Source: Thalassobacillus pellis (lineage in GTDB: Bacteria > Bacillota > Bacilli > Bacillales > Halobacillaceae). From it: DNA of 64,000 bases. Both the position numbers and the translations under genes were made by a program. This document shows positions 17,136 to 27,415 of this stretch, piece by piece. Each line of letters starts with the position of its first letter. The stretch's first letter is position 1. The stretch spans positions 620,001-684,000 of the forward strand of contig NZ_JAFBDO010000002.1 in assembly GCF_016908295.1 (NCBI RefSeq), written 5' to 3'. The notes below the pieces were generated by a model, which ran no database searches, had not been told where the DNA came from, and was given only the letters and a program-made list of their open reading frames with translations.

Positions 17136-17384
17136 CTACACTCCTCCTATCAACATCAAGTAAAGGAAGTCCCCCACACATACAAATCCCCCCGCAATAA
17201 AAGAATGAAGGAGACGCCGTGTACTATCCGCTCCCCATTTTTTCATAATTACTGCGCCAGTATATGCCCAACACAAGAAAAGAATCCCTCTGAACAGTTC
17301 ATGGTCTTTATGAGATAAATGGAGAGCTATCAGGTAACTGCTCCACCATATGATTAACAGTTGGTATAAAATCCATGTGCGCAT
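17136..17384 (-). CDS. small hydrophobic membrane protein
   Basis: 82 residues with about three membrane segments (5-23, 32-48 and 59-80) and short polar connectors. An AGAAAGGG site precedes the ATG. I do not recognise the family. It is divergent from slp and converges on the BCCT gene. Confidence 0.7.
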   Translation of the reverse strand: MRTWILYQLLIIWWSSYLIALHLSHKDHELFRGILFLCWAYTGAVIMKKWGADSTRRLLHSFIAGGFVCVGDFLYLMLIGGV

Positions 17385-17531
17385 CTATGTAACCCTTTCT
17401 ATATCATTTTTTTCATAGATAAAACGGAAGCATTTCACTTCCATGACATTTCAATAACATCCGAAAATTAAGGTGTTTCCTCTGTTAAAATTTAAGCAAA
17501 CATCTTCTCCATAGAAAGAGAGTGGATCAAC

Positions 17532-17894
17532 ATGGCCAAGGTAGTTTTTCCTTTAGTAACGATGCTTCTAATGGTTGCAGGTTGTACACCCGGACAGAAA
17601 AATATAGAAGTAATCAGTACCGCCCCAGAAGGCTATGAGGTTTATCTCTTTACAGATAAGCAAGCGTCAGAAAAACAAGCTGCCTACTTGAATGCTTTTT
17701 TGGAATTCCGAAATGAATATTATGGTGGCTCCCTCGATTTTAAAAAGCGTTCACCCGAATTGGTAAAACTACATGAAGAAGTTTCCCAATACCCTACTCT
17801 TATCATATTAAAAAATGGTAAAACAATTACACAGATTTCCGGACATGCGGAGCAGGGAGAAGTCTTTCAGCAACTATCATCACTTGTGGAATAA
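17532..17894 (+). CDS. slp: small lipoprotein (Slp-like) with a thioredoxin-like fold
   Basis: 120 residues with a lipobox VAGC (Cys18), then a domain whose pattern (YEVYLFTDK, SQYPTLIILKNGKTI, GEVFQQL) resembles a thioredoxin fold lacking the CxxC pair. Between the pdh and speA sides Bacillus subtilis has slp, a small peptidoglycan-associated lipoprotein of similar size, so orthology is likely. The ATG follows GAGAGTGG. It would be anchored on the outer face of the membrane. Function unproven. Confidence 0.78.
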   Translation: MAKVVFPLVTMLLMVAGCTPGQKNIEVISTAPEGYEVYLFTDKQASEKQAAYLNAFLEFRNEYYGGSLDFKKRSPELVKLHEEVSQYPTLIILKNGKTITQISGHAEQGEVFQQLSSLVE

Positions 17895-18072
17895 TAAGGT
17901 ATTTATTTAAACACAAATAGAGGCTGGGAGGAACTTTTTATAAAACAAACATTCACTTCCCCTTTTTCATTTCCACTCAGGAGTCATCTCAAGCCTTGCA
18001 GTTATATTCAATTAGTACCCACACTTATAACTACCAATTCTTAATAAGGAATTTGATTTTTCCTCGATAATC

Positions 18073-18106
18073 AAAAAATCCTGGACCAATAGTGGTCCAG
18101 GATTTT
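18073..18106 (-). terminator. terminator of the pdh operon
   Basis: AAAAAATCCTGGACCA / TGGTCCAGGATTTTC around three bases, 13 bases beyond the pdhD stop, with the T tract on the minus strand. Confidence 0.9.
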
Positions 18107-18118
18107 CTATTATAGCTA

Positions 18119-19525
18119 TTATTTGATATGAATTGGAGTACCTAGTGCAACTTCTGCTGTTTCCATTGTAATTTCACCAAGAGATGGGTGAGCATGGATA
18201 GTCAGTGCCAAGTCTTCAGCTGTCATGCCAGTTTCGATGGCAAGTCCAAGCTCAGCGATCATATCACTGGCGTTTGCACCAGCAACCTGTGCGCCGATGA
18301 CTAGTCCATCGTCTTTGCGGGTGATCATTTTTACAAAACCGTCTGTATCATTCAACGAAAGCGCACGTCCATTAGCCGCAAACGGGAACTTGGATGCTTT
18401 GACATCATATCCAGCTTCTTTGGCTTCACTTTCCGTGTAACCGACAGACGCAAGTTCCGGATCGGAGAAGACTACCATCGGAATTCCAAGGTAATCGATC
18501 TCTGATTTTTCACCACTTATAACTTCTGCTGCAATTTTTCCTTCATAGGAAGCTTTGTGTGCAAGTGGCGGTCCTTCTACGATATCACCGATTGCGAAAA
18601 TGTTGTCGACATTAGTACGGCACTGCTTATCAATTTTGATAAGACCCTCGTCTGTCATGTCCACACCGACCTGCTCCAGGCCGATTTCATCAGTGTTTGG
18701 ACGACGGCCAACAGTGACAAGCAGGTAGTCCGCTTCAATCGTTTTTTCTTCGCCTTTGACTTCATAAGTCACTTTGACACCGTCTTTGGTTTCTTCGACG
18801 CCTTGTGCCATTGCATTGGTTACCACATCTACGCCTTTCTTCTTAAGACGTTTCTTCACGAGCTGGGTCATTTGCTTTTCAAAACCGCCAAGAATATCTT
18901 TGGTACCTTCAAGAATAGTGACTTCTGTATCAAAATCAGCATAAGCAGTACCAAGCTCTGTTCCTATATAACCGCCGCCGATAACTACCATTTTTTTAGG
19001 AATCTCTTCCAGGTTCAATGCACCTGTAGAGTCAAGTACACGATCGGAATATTTGAAATTTGGAAGCTCGATCGGACGGGAGCCCGTCGCAATTATACAG
19101 TTATTAAAAGTGTAAGTCTGGGAATTCTTATCATCCATGATGCGTACAGTATTTTTGTCGACAAAATATACTTCGCCTTTGACGATATCTACTTTATTGC
19201 CTTTAAGTAGACCTTCTACACCGCCTGTGAGCTTATCAACAACTTTACCCTTCCATTCTTGCACCTTGGAAAAGTCTACAGTCGTATTTTCAGACTTGAT
19301 TCCCATATCGTCTTCGCCCTTAGCGTGAGCAAAACGGTGCCCTGCCTGGATAAGAGCCTTGGAAGGGATACAGCCGACATTCAGGCAAACCCCGCCAAGA
19401 GTTCCTTTATCAACAATGGTTACTTTTTGCCCTGTTTGGGCAGCACGGATAGCGGCTACATAACCGCCAGGACCCGCGCCAACTACTAACGTATCTAGTT
19501 CAATTGGAAAATCTCCTACTACCAT
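18119..19525 (-). CDS. pdhD: dihydrolipoamide dehydrogenase (E3)
   Basis: A 468-residue flavoprotein that reoxidises dihydrolipoamide with NAD+. FAD motif GAGPGG at 16-21, redox pair C47/C52 in GGVCLNVGC, a second nucleotide fold at VVIGGGYIG, and the C-terminal HAHPSLGE with H446 and E451 for the dimer-interface active site. The ATG follows GGAGG. Last gene of pdhABCD, followed by a terminator; it may also serve other 2-oxoacid dehydrogenases. Confidence 0.97.
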   Translation of the reverse strand: MVVGDFPIELDTLVVGAGPGGYVAAIRAAQTGQKVTIVDKGTLGGVCLNVGCIPSKALIQAGHRFAHAKGEDDMGIKSENTTVDFSKVQEWKGKVVDKLTGGVEGLLKGNKVDIVKGEVYFVDKNTVRIMDDKNSQTYTFNNCIIATGSRPIELPNFKYSDRVLDSTGALNLEEIPKKMVVIGGGYIGTELGTAYADFDTEVTILEGTKDILGGFEKQMTQLVKKRLKKKGVDVVTNAMAQGVEETKDGVKVTYEVKGEEKTIEADYLLVTVGRRPNTDEIGLEQVGVDMTDEGLIKIDKQCRTNVDNIFAIGDIVEGPPLAHKASYEGKIAAEVISGEKSEIDYLGIPMVVFSDPELASVGYTESEAKEAGYDVKASKFPFAANGRALSLNDTDGFVKMITRKDDGLVIGAQVAGANASDMIAELGLAIETGMTAEDLALTIHAHPSLGEITMETAEVALGTPIHIK

Positions 19526-19528
19526 ACT

Positions 19529-20857
19529 TTACGCCTCCATCATAATTAGTTGTGGATCGTTCAGTAAACGCTTGATGTGGTTCATTGCCAATTGCGCTGT
19601 GGCACCGTCGATAATCCGGTGGTCAAAGCTCAAGGACAATGCAAGGACTGGTGCAACTACTACTTCACCGTCCCGGACAACAGGTTTTTCTGCAATACGT
19701 CCGATTCCAAGGATCGCCACTTCCGGATGGTTGATGACCGGAGTAAACCATTGGCCGCCGGCAGATCCGATATTTGTAATTGTAGTTGAACCGCCTTTCA
19801 TTTCTTCAGAAGACAGTTTACCATCACGAGCTTTTACAGCAAGTTCGTTGATTTCGCTTGAAATCGAGAATACAGATTTGCGGTCTGCGTCTTTTACGAC
19901 TGGAACGAGCAATCCTTTATCTGTATCTGCTGCAATACCAATATTATAGTAGTGTTTGTGGATGATTTCATCCGTTTCGTCATCAACTTGTGTATTCAAG
20001 GAAGGATATTTCTTCAGCGCAGACACAAGTGCTTTAACGACATATGGAAGATATGTCAGCTTAATATCCTGCTCTGCAGCTACAGCCTTGAATTTCTTAC
20101 GGTGGTCAACAAGTGCAGTTACATCTACTTCATCCATCAATGTAACATGGGGAGCCGTATGCTTGGAATTGACCATCGCTTTGGAGATAGCTTTTCTGAT
20201 ACCGCTCATTTTCTCACGGGTTTCTGGATATTGTCCTTCAAGCTGTGGCGCTTGTTTCTCTTGAGATGCTGCAGCACTTTGATCTTTTGCTTCCTCTTTT
20301 GCTTCGGTGCTTTCTGCTTCTTTCTGGTCGCCGCTCAAGTATGCATCAACATCTTCTTTCGTCACACGGCCGTTCTTTCCAGTGCCTTTAACTTTGCGGA
20401 TATCGACATCATTATCGCGGGCATGTTTACGGACAGAAGGCATAGCAATGACACGCTTACTCTCATCGACATCTTCTTCTTCTTCAGATGCTTTAGCAGC
20501 AGGCTTGTCTTCTTCTTTCTCACCTTTTTCTTCCGTTGCAGCCTGTTTATCTTCTTTCTTTTCTTCTTCTTTGCTTTCTTCCTTCGGTGCTTCTTCCTCA
20601 CTATCGTCGGATTCATAGCCTTCCGCATCGAAAGTGATAATCGTTTCACCTACCGTTGTGGTGGTACCTTCATCAACCAAAACATCTTTGACCGTACCTT
20701 CCACTGGCGATGGGATTTCTACGACTGCTTTATCATTTTGCACTTCGCAAAGTACATCATCTTCTTTTACATCGTCTCCGGCTTTGACAAACCATTTGAC
20801 GATTTCACCTTCATGGATACCTTCACCGATATCCGGCAGTTTAAATTCGTAAGCCAC
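19529..20857 (-). CDS. pdhC: pyruvate dehydrogenase E2, dihydrolipoamide acetyltransferase
   Basis: 442 residues: one lipoyl domain (1-80, lipoylated K43 in QNDKAVV), a very acidic Glu/Lys linker (82-134), the E3-binding domain (136-174), a second Ala/Glu linker, and the acyltransferase core with FDHRIIDG (H413, D417). It forms the 60-mer core of the complex and moves acetyl groups to CoA. The start is a GTG behind AGGAGG. Three bases separate its stop from pdhD. The unusually charged linker fits a salt-adapted host. Confidence 0.97.
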   Translation of the reverse strand: MAYEFKLPDIGEGIHEGEIVKWFVKAGDDVKEDDVLCEVQNDKAVVEIPSPVEGTVKDVLVDEGTTTTVGETIITFDAEGYESDDSEEEAPKEESKEEEKKEDKQAATEEKGEKEEDKPAAKASEEEEDVDESKRVIAMPSVRKHARDNDVDIRKVKGTGKNGRVTKEDVDAYLSGDQKEAESTEAKEEAKDQSAAASQEKQAPQLEGQYPETREKMSGIRKAISKAMVNSKHTAPHVTLMDEVDVTALVDHRKKFKAVAAEQDIKLTYLPYVVKALVSALKKYPSLNTQVDDETDEIIHKHYYNIGIAADTDKGLLVPVVKDADRKSVFSISSEINELAVKARDGKLSSEEMKGGSTTITNIGSAGGQWFTPVINHPEVAILGIGRIAEKPVVRDGEVVVAPVLALSLSFDHRIIDGATAQLAMNHIKRLLNDPQLIMMEA

Positions 20858-20887
20858 GTAAAATGCCTCCTTTATTTTAGGTTTCTT

Positions 20888-21865
20888 TTAGAAGTTCATG
20901 ACACGGTTTACTTTTTCCACAATATCGTTGTGGTTAGGCAGCCATACCTGTTCTGCCTGGGAGAAAGGGTATACTGTATCTGGAGCTGTCACACGAAGGA
21001 CAGGCGCTTCCAAATGAAGAATCGCTTTCTCCTGGATTTCAGAAACGATCTGGGCAGCTACACCTGCTTGTTTCTGCGCTTCTTGAAGAACGACCGCTCT
21101 GTTCGTTTTCTGGACAGATTCGATAATTGTTTCATAATCGATTGGAGCTACTGTACGAAGGTCGATGACTTCCGCTTCAATTCCATCTTTTTCAAGTTCT
21201 TCAGAAGCTTTAAGAGCAGTATGCACCATCGCACCATAAGCGACTAAAGTTACATCTTTACCCTCACGCTTCACTTCGGCTTTGCCGAGTTCAATTGTAT
21301 ATTCTTCTTCCGGAACTTCTTCACGGAAGGAACGGTAAAGCTTCATATGCTCAAGGAAAATAACAGGATCATTGTCCCTGATTGATTGGATCAGCAATCC
21401 TTTTGCATCATAAGGATTGGAAGGAATGACTACTTTCAGTCCAGGCTGCTGTGTCATGAGACCTTCCAGGCTGTCTGCGTGAAGTTCTGGCGTATGAACC
21501 CCGCCGCCAAATGGAGAACGGACAGTGATCGGCATTGGACGGGTACCGCCTGAACGGTAACGGTAGCGTGCCATTTGTCCATTGATTGCATCCATGGTTT
21601 CGTAAACAAAACCGAAGAACTGGATTTCTGGCACTGGACGGAAGCCTGTCAGAGCAAGTCCGATTGACATGCCGCCTATTCCGGATTCAGCTAGTGGTGT
21701 ATCAAAGACGCGATCTTCACCGAACTCTTTCTGCAGTCCTTCCGTCGCACGGAAAACCCCGCCATTTAAACCGACGTCTTCACCGTAGACAAGCACGTTT
21801 TCATCATTTTTCAGTTCTGTGCGCATCGCATCAGTGATAGCTTGGATCATTGTCATTTGTGCCAT
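20888..21865 (-). CDS. pdhB: pyruvate dehydrogenase E1 beta
   Basis: 325 residues, with the thiamine-diphosphate activating E60 in [11 protein letters not shown] and the transketolase C-terminal domain for contact with E2. It forms the alpha2-beta2 tetramer with PdhA that decarboxylates pyruvate. The gene starts three bases after pdhA ends, indicating translational coupling. Frame and length match the family. Confidence 0.97.
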   Translation of the reverse strand: MAQMTMIQAITDAMRTELKNDENVLVYGEDVGLNGGVFRATEGLQKEFGEDRVFDTPLAESGIGGMSIGLALTGFRPVPEIQFFGFVYETMDAINGQMARYRYRSGGTRPMPITVRSPFGGGVHTPELHADSLEGLMTQQPGLKVVIPSNPYDAKGLLIQSIRDNDPVIFLEHMKLYRSFREEVPEEEYTIELGKAEVKREGKDVTLVAYGAMVHTALKASEELEKDGIEAEVIDLRTVAPIDYETIIESVQKTNRAVVLQEAQKQAGVAAQIVSEIQEKAILHLEAPVLRVTAPDTVYPFSQAEQVWLPNHNDIVEKVNRVMNF

Positions 21866-21868
21866 GAT

Positions 21869-22957
<1,089 letters not shown>

Positions 22958-23364
22958 TCACCTCTTCCTTCCTTATAAAAAAATAGTTACTTACAATAGC
23001 TTTCCCAAAAGCTTAGAAATTCTGTACCTATTTGCTCTTATTCTTTTTACCCTGTAGCGTTTTATATTAATCATTGTGGCTAAACCGCCTAAACTGTTAC
23101 ATTGAAAAAGGAAATTGCAATGGTACAATTTATGTTCTTTCTGTAGTTTAGCTTAATTTCATACAGGTCGTCAAACACTTTGTGTTACTTTATCAATGAA
23201 TACAGTGGGTGCCAGCTCAATGAAACAGTCCGGAAGCACGGGTGGTGCACATACTGTTTCAATTGAATTTCAAAACTGTATTATAAGAAATTGTACAATC
23301 GAATCGCTTGCCGGCGGATAATTGTCTCCAAAAGCCCAGACCATCAAAGTCACTATCTTATGAT

Positions 23365-23515
23365 CTAAACAAACTGCAATTATTATGTTGATTCTCTTGA
23401 ACCGCTTGTCGAAGGCTTTAGGCCGCGGGCACAGTCTAAAGCCTTCTTGGTTAAAAAGGTCACTTGGCCAGTTGGTTCTTCGGCTCATGCTGTTCCCACT
23501 AGCCTCAGAAGTAAC
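23365..23515 (+). repeat. family B interspersed repeat, copy 2
   Basis: Diverged copy beginning TCTAAACAAACTGC and containing GGCCGCGGGCAC, CTTCTTGGTTAA and CTTCGGCTC blocks. The interval between pdhA and ykyA (22952-23631) holds the pdh promoter region, this repeat and the hairpin at 23530, with no gene. Confidence 0.75.
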
Positions 23516-23529
23516 CAATCTAGAAAGAC

Positions 23530-23571
23530 AAAACGGTCTGTATGGATTTAAATCCATACAGACCGTTTTTT
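23530..23571. terminator. GGTCTGTATGGA hairpin (family C), terminator-like
   Basis: A perfect palindrome from AAAACGGTCTGTATGG to CCATACAGACCGTTTT with T tracts on both strands. Related hairpins are at 41254-41297 and, as a half, near 25358. Here it lies about 60 bp beyond the end of ykyA and can terminate that gene. Confidence 0.8.
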
Positions 23572-23631
23572 AAATATTTCCTTCCATAGATCATCAGGTT
23601 TTTAAGTAGCCTCCCTATTTTAAGGGGGATT

Positions 23632-24375
23632 TTAGTTCTTATTTTCTGAAGTGTTGCCTTCTTTCTCGTTTGTACTATCAGAATCGGATTGTTCTGCTTC
23701 GCCGTTATTCTGTTCCTCATACTCCACATTTAAACCTGCAGCCTTATAAAATTCCTTTTTTAACTGGTTGTAAGTGTTCGTATGTTCATTAAATTTCTTG
23801 TTAGCTTCAATCACTTTACTATAACTTTGATTTACTTTTTCAATGTGCTTCTGCAGTTCTTCCTGAGTCAAATCTTTCTGCTGCAGCATCTTGTACAATT
23901 CCTTATCGAGCTTGATGGCTTCCTGGTAACTTTTAAAAAGCTCATCATAAGCTTCATATCGTTTAATCATCGTGTCGTAAAGCTTCTGAGCGATTTCTTT
24001 AGCTTTTGCCTGTTCTTCTCCAAGTTCATCAATCAGCGGTTTTATTTTTTCAAACTCTTCCTGTGCTGCTTCAATGCTTTCTTTTTCGAGCTTAAGTTTT
24101 TCCTGTCTTTTCTCGACTAATTCCATAGCCTGTTGGGATAACTTCTTGATTTGGTCGAACTCTTCCATACTCAAATCAATAATCTTATTATATAATTCCT
24201 GTTCTTGCTTCTCTAATTCTACAATTGGCTGCTGCTGGTTACGAAATTCCTCTTCCAGTTCGACTGCCTTCTCCAGATGATTATAAATTTGCACCTCGGC
24301 AGCTGGACTGTTGCTGCAGCCTGCCATTGCGATAAAGATAATCAAAAACGGTATGAATACCTTCCTTACATGCAC
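23632..24375 (-). CDS. ykyA: YkyA-like coiled-coil lipoprotein
   Basis: A 247-residue lipoprotein with lipobox MAGC (Cys20), then a long helical coiled-coil region rich in E, K and Q (about 30-215) and an acidic, asparagine-rich tail. This is the YkyA family, a putative cell-wall binding lipoprotein encoded between def and pdhA in Bacillus subtilis, the same order as here. The start is GTG behind AAGGAGG. Function unproven. Confidence 0.9.
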   Translation of the reverse strand: MHVRKVFIPFLIIFIAMAGCSNSPAAEVQIYNHLEKAVELEEEFRNQQQPIVELEKQEQELYNKIIDLSMEEFDQIKKLSQQAMELVEKRQEKLKLEKESIEAAQEEFEKIKPLIDELGEEQAKAKEIAQKLYDTMIKRYEAYDELFKSYQEAIKLDKELYKMLQQKDLTQEELQKHIEKVNQSYSKVIEANKKFNEHTNTYNQLKKEFYKAAGLNVEYEEQNNGEAEQSDSDSTNEKEGNTSENKN

Positions 24376-24582
24376 GTGGTTTCCTCCTTAAACATTACAA
24401 CTATGTAACTTTTTCATCATATTTCCAATACTATAATAAATAATTTTAAATTGAAAGCACATTTTATTTCAATTATTTTACGAACCCCCTATAAAGACTA
24501 TGGGCCGTTCGCTCCCAAAAATGGTTTTATGTGTTAAACTATATGGAGAAATTTGCACATAGAGAGAAAGGGTGTTAAGAAA

Positions 24583-25137
24583 TTGATTACGATGAATGAT
24601 ATCATTCGTGAAGGGGATCCAATTTTACGGGAAGTCGCCACAGAAGTACCTATGCCACCTTCAGAAGAAGATCGAAATACATTAAATGAAATGCTGCAAT
24701 ATTTAAAGAACAGCCAGGATGATACCATCTGTGAGAAATACGGACTCAGGCCAGGTGTCGGCCTTGCAGCTCCACAGATCGGTCTTACTAAGCGTATGCT
24801 TGCTGTCCATTTCACCGATTTTAACGATAAGTTGTACAGTTATGGATTATTTAATCCGAAAATAGTCAGTCATTCTGTGGAAAAGGCATATTTGACGAGT
24901 GGCGAAGGCTGTCTTTCTGTGGACCGTGAAGTTCCTGGATATGTACCACGATACGCACGGGTTACTATTAAGGGGACTGACCTGGAGGGAAATGAAGTGA
25001 AATTACGGCTGAGAGATTTTGCAGCCATCGTTTTCCAGCACGAGGTTGATCATTTGAATGGAATCATGTTCTACGATCACATTGACCAGGATAATCCATT
25101 CAAAGAGCCAGAGAACGCTAAACCTGTTGACCGTTGA
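24583..25137 (+). CDS. def: peptide deformylase
   Basis: 184 residues from a TTG that follows GAGAAAGGG, giving the N-terminus [11 protein letters not shown] like the Bacillus subtilis enzyme; a longer frame back to 24553 includes the ribosome binding site. Motif 1 [10 protein letters not shown] at 58-67, motif 2 EGCLS with the metal ligand C110 and motif 3 QHEVDH with H153, E154 and H157. It removes the formyl group from nascent proteins. Length fits the type 2 deformylases of Gram-positive bacteria. A family A repeat begins just after the stop codon. Confidence 0.96.
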   Translation: MITMNDIIREGDPILREVATEVPMPPSEEDRNTLNEMLQYLKNSQDDTICEKYGLRPGVGLAAPQIGLTKRMLAVHFTDFNDKLYSYGLFNPKIVSHSVEKAYLTSGEGCLSVDREVPGYVPRYARVTIKGTDLEGNEVKLRLRDFAAIVFQHEVDHLNGIMFYDHIDQDNPFKEPENAKPVDR

Positions 25138-25140
25138 CTA

Positions 25141-25243
25141 ACAAAAGCGGAAGCGCCTTGCTCACCCCCGACCAGCTTAAGCCAAGACTCGCCGTGACGT
25201 TCTTTGCCACAGAGAGGTTCGGCTTAAGACCTCCAGGGGGCCA
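25141..25243 (+). repeat. family A palindromic repeat, copy 4
   Basis: AAAAGCGGAAGCGCC through CTTAAGACCTCCAGGGGG; the right end lacks the final GTAGGCGC block. It lies four bases after the def stop codon. Confidence 0.85.
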
Positions 25244-25268
25244 TCTATTTTTATAATATCCTGATATC

Positions 25269-25313
25269 AAAAAACACTCTCCTCCACCTTGCTTGAAAAG
25301 GAGAGTGTTTTTT
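25269..25313 (+). terminator. terminator downstream of def
   Basis: AAAAACACTCTCCT and AGGAGAGTGTTTTTT flank a 16-base loop, separated from def by a family A repeat. Confidence 0.85.
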
Positions 25314-25527
25314 ATATTCAGAAAGACTGCCTTCAAAAAAATGTTTGTATGAAGTTTTATGTCCATGCAGACCGTTTTGACTTTAACGTTGAGGGATTCC
25401 ATGCCTCTATTTCTTCATAAGTTTACCCTCTGTTTTCACATAAGCCGGTCCCTCGTAGTGACTTAAATTCATGGATAATTGACGGTCTAATATCGAATCC
25501 CGCTTATATAGTGATCTTATTGTACAA

Positions 25528-25572
25528 GAAAAAAGAGTGGATTCCTTATCAAAGAAAATCACTCTTTTTATA
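25528..25572. terminator. orphan terminator-like hairpin
   Basis: AAAAAAGAGTGGATT / AATCACTCTTTTTATA with a bulge. No gene ends directly beside it. The 25314-25610 interval also has a family C half-hairpin near 25358-25382 and a 21-codon minus-strand open frame (25417-25482 region) without a ribosome binding site; I see no convincing gene. Confidence 0.6.
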
Positions 25573-25614
25573 TTGGGCACTTTTAAAGTATTATAATGCC
25601 ATACTGTACTGTTA

Positions 25615-25775
25615 TATCATGGTTGATTCCAGAATCAGCGAGAGGTGGTGACGCCTGCGGGAACAGCACGAGCCGAAGATCCATTTGATCAAGCGGTCTT
25701 CATGACCAAGTTAGCTGAGACCGTGCCCGCGGCAAGCCTCCGCCGGCAAGCGTTTCGTGAGAATCAGCAACAAGA
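25615..25775 (-). repeat. family B interspersed repeat, copy 3 (inverted)
   Basis: GGTGGTGACGCCTGCGGGAACAGC through GCCCGCGGCAAGC and GTGAGAATCAGCAAC is the complement of the copy at 128-310. Confidence 0.85.
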
Positions 25776-25873
25776 TTTCACCAGTCCTTTGGGTTATATA
25801 AAACTTTTTTTAGTGGCCGCCTGCAAGGCATGTGACTTTTAATATGGTCTTTTTCATCTTCTATCATCAAGGG

Positions 25874-26650
25874 TTATTTTAACAACCCTACCTCATAAAT
25901 GGCTTTGACAAGCCCTCCCTCATCGACATCTTCGGTAATATGATCAGCAGCGGCTTTTGTTTCCGGCAGTGCATTACCCATGGCCACAGACGTACCAACC
26001 AACTCCATCATTTCGATATCATTCGGGCCATCACCAAAAGCGTAGGCATCTTCCGTCTCGAGTCCGGCAGCTTGGATGAGTGCTTTGATTCCTTCCGCTT
26101 TTGAACCTCCCCCCGGAAGTACATCGCAAGCTAACGGATGCCAACGGATAAAATCAAAACCATTATGCTCTCCGCGATAGGAATTAATTATATCTCCTTC
26201 ACAGAATAACAAAGATTGATAAATTTCATTATCCTGATAAAAGTCCTTATCAATTGCCGGGTAGTCAAAATGCAGACTGCCAAGACTTTCAGCAATATGA
26301 CGATGATTCGGTTCTGTCGCTTTCATCTTCTTATTATTCATAAAGACCATCGGATGTCCGCTTTCCTGAGCCTTTTCGTACAAGAACTGAAGCTTCTCAG
26401 TTGATAGAGGATTCTTGTAGACAACCTCCCCTTCAAACACGACATATTGACCGTTGAAGCTGATAAAGGAGTCAATCCCGAGGGTTCTCCTGATATCTTC
26501 GAACATGAACGGCGCTCTGCCAGTCGCGATGGCACAATAAACGTCATTTTTCTGTAGGTCTTTGATAGCCTGGATGGTTTCCACAGGCAGTTCCTTATTG
26601 TGATTTAATAAAGTGCCGTCAATATCAAAAAATGCGATTTTTTTACCCAT
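25874..26650 (-). CDS. ykrA: Cof-type HAD-superfamily phosphatase (YkrA)
   Basis: 258 residues. HAD motif I DIDGTLL at 8-14, and motif IV FGDGPNDIEMM in the C-terminal part, with a large C2-type cap between. Cof-type enzymes dephosphorylate sugar phosphates and other small phosphorylated metabolites. The ATG follows GAGGA. The order rnjA-rpoY-ykrA-def-ykyA-pdhA matches Bacillus subtilis, hence the name. Substrate unknown. Confidence 0.92.
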   Translation of the reverse strand: MGKKIAFFDIDGTLLNHNKELPVETIQAIKDLQKNDVYCAIATGRAPFMFEDIRRTLGIDSFISFNGQYVVFEGEVVYKNPLSTEKLQFLYEKAQESGHPMVFMNNKKMKATEPNHRHIAESLGSLHFDYPAIDKDFYQDNEIYQSLLFCEGDIINSYRGEHNGFDFIRWHPLACDVLPGGGSKAEGIKALIQAAGLETEDAYAFGDGPNDIEMMELVGTSVAMGNALPETKAAADHITEDVDEGGLVKAIYEVGLLK

Positions 26651-27002
26651 GCTTCCTCAACCTCCATCACGTTAATCCTTGAAGTATAGTTCATTCTCAT
26701 TTTGTCAAACATGTAATAGTATGATTTCGAACACACACATTTGGCAATAATAAGCATTATAAACCATTCAAATTAAAAACATGAATAAACCTTAGCATGA
26801 CTTGAACAGAATGAGAAGGGATACGCCGTTAACTTTTAAGTATGCTTTAATAGGGATGCCTTCTATACAGATTAGTGAAAATATCGTGTTTTGGTGGTTC
26901 TTTGTTTCAATATTAGCTCAACAGTATTATACTAAGAGTAATAGGGATAGGATCGGTTTTACGTTTTTGGCTGTTTTCTTCATCTGAAAGGAGATGGGCA
27001 CC

Positions 27003-27074
27003 ATGCTCAAACGCTTAAGAAGGAAGCTGAGAAAACGTTGGAAAGATTTTTGGAAACGAAGAAAGTTAGCCTGA
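27003..27074 (+). CDS. putative 23-residue highly cationic peptide
   Basis: MLKRLRRKLRKRWKD begins a peptide with 13 Lys or Arg in 23 residues, Trp at 13 and 17, and an amphipathic helical pattern. An AAAGGAG site lies eight bases before the ATG, the best evidence that it is translated. The preceding 26651-27002 interval is AT-rich and contains a hydrophobic open frame (about 26811-26987) without a good ribosome binding site that ends just before this one. No family is recognised. It precedes rpoY-rnjA on the same strand but has a separate promoter after it. Confidence 0.45.
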   Translation: MLKRLRRKLRKRWKDFWKRRKLA

Positions 27075-27120
27075 CGCGGTATTCTCCTAATGGCTGGAGA
27101 AGATGCAAATTATTTTATTA

Positions 27121-27150
27121 TTACCATCCGATAAAAAAACGTGCTATCAT
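27121..27150 (+). promoter_or_regulatory. promoter of rpoY-rnjA
   Basis: TTACCA (27121-27126), 18 bp, then the extended -10 TGCTATCAT ending at 27150, about 50 bp before rpoY. Confidence 0.6.
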
Positions 27151-27203
27151 TGATGCTAGGACAAGAATGTGGAAATAACTAGTAGTTAGGAGAGATATTA
27201 GTA

Positions 27204-27413
27204 ATGATATTTAAGGTATTATACCAGGAGCTTCCTCACGAAGTTCCTGTACGAGAGCGTACAAAATCGCTGTACGTCGAAGCAGAAACAGAGCGAAGAG
27301 TACGGGAAAAGCTCTCCGATCGTGGAATCAACATCGAATTTATTCAAGTGCTGGATGAGGAACACTTGAATTATGAAAAACAGTCAGAAGACTTTGAATT
27401 GGAGAATGTCTGA
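27204..27413 (+). CDS. rpoY: RNA polymerase epsilon subunit RpoY (YkzG)
   Basis: A 69-residue protein with the family start MIFKVLYQ and the [20 protein letters not shown] block. Epsilon is a small subunit of RNA polymerase in Firmicutes. It is encoded two bases before rnjA, the conserved arrangement. A TAGGAGAGA site precedes the ATG. Identification is firm from size, motif and linkage. Confidence 0.93.
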   Translation: MIFKVLYQELPHEVPVRERTKSLYVEAETERRVREKLSDRGINIEFIQVLDEEHLNYEKQSEDFELENV

Positions 27414-27415
27414 AC

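Noticed and set aside
19952-21247. 431-codon open frame on the plus strand, antisense to pdhC and pdhB
   Set aside because: It mirrors the codon pattern of two certain genes, is extremely rich in Phe, Ser and Cys, and has no ribosome binding site.
26811-26987. Hydrophobic protein gene upstream of the cationic peptide
   Set aside because: No ribosome binding site at any start, low complexity AT-rich sequence; retained only as context.
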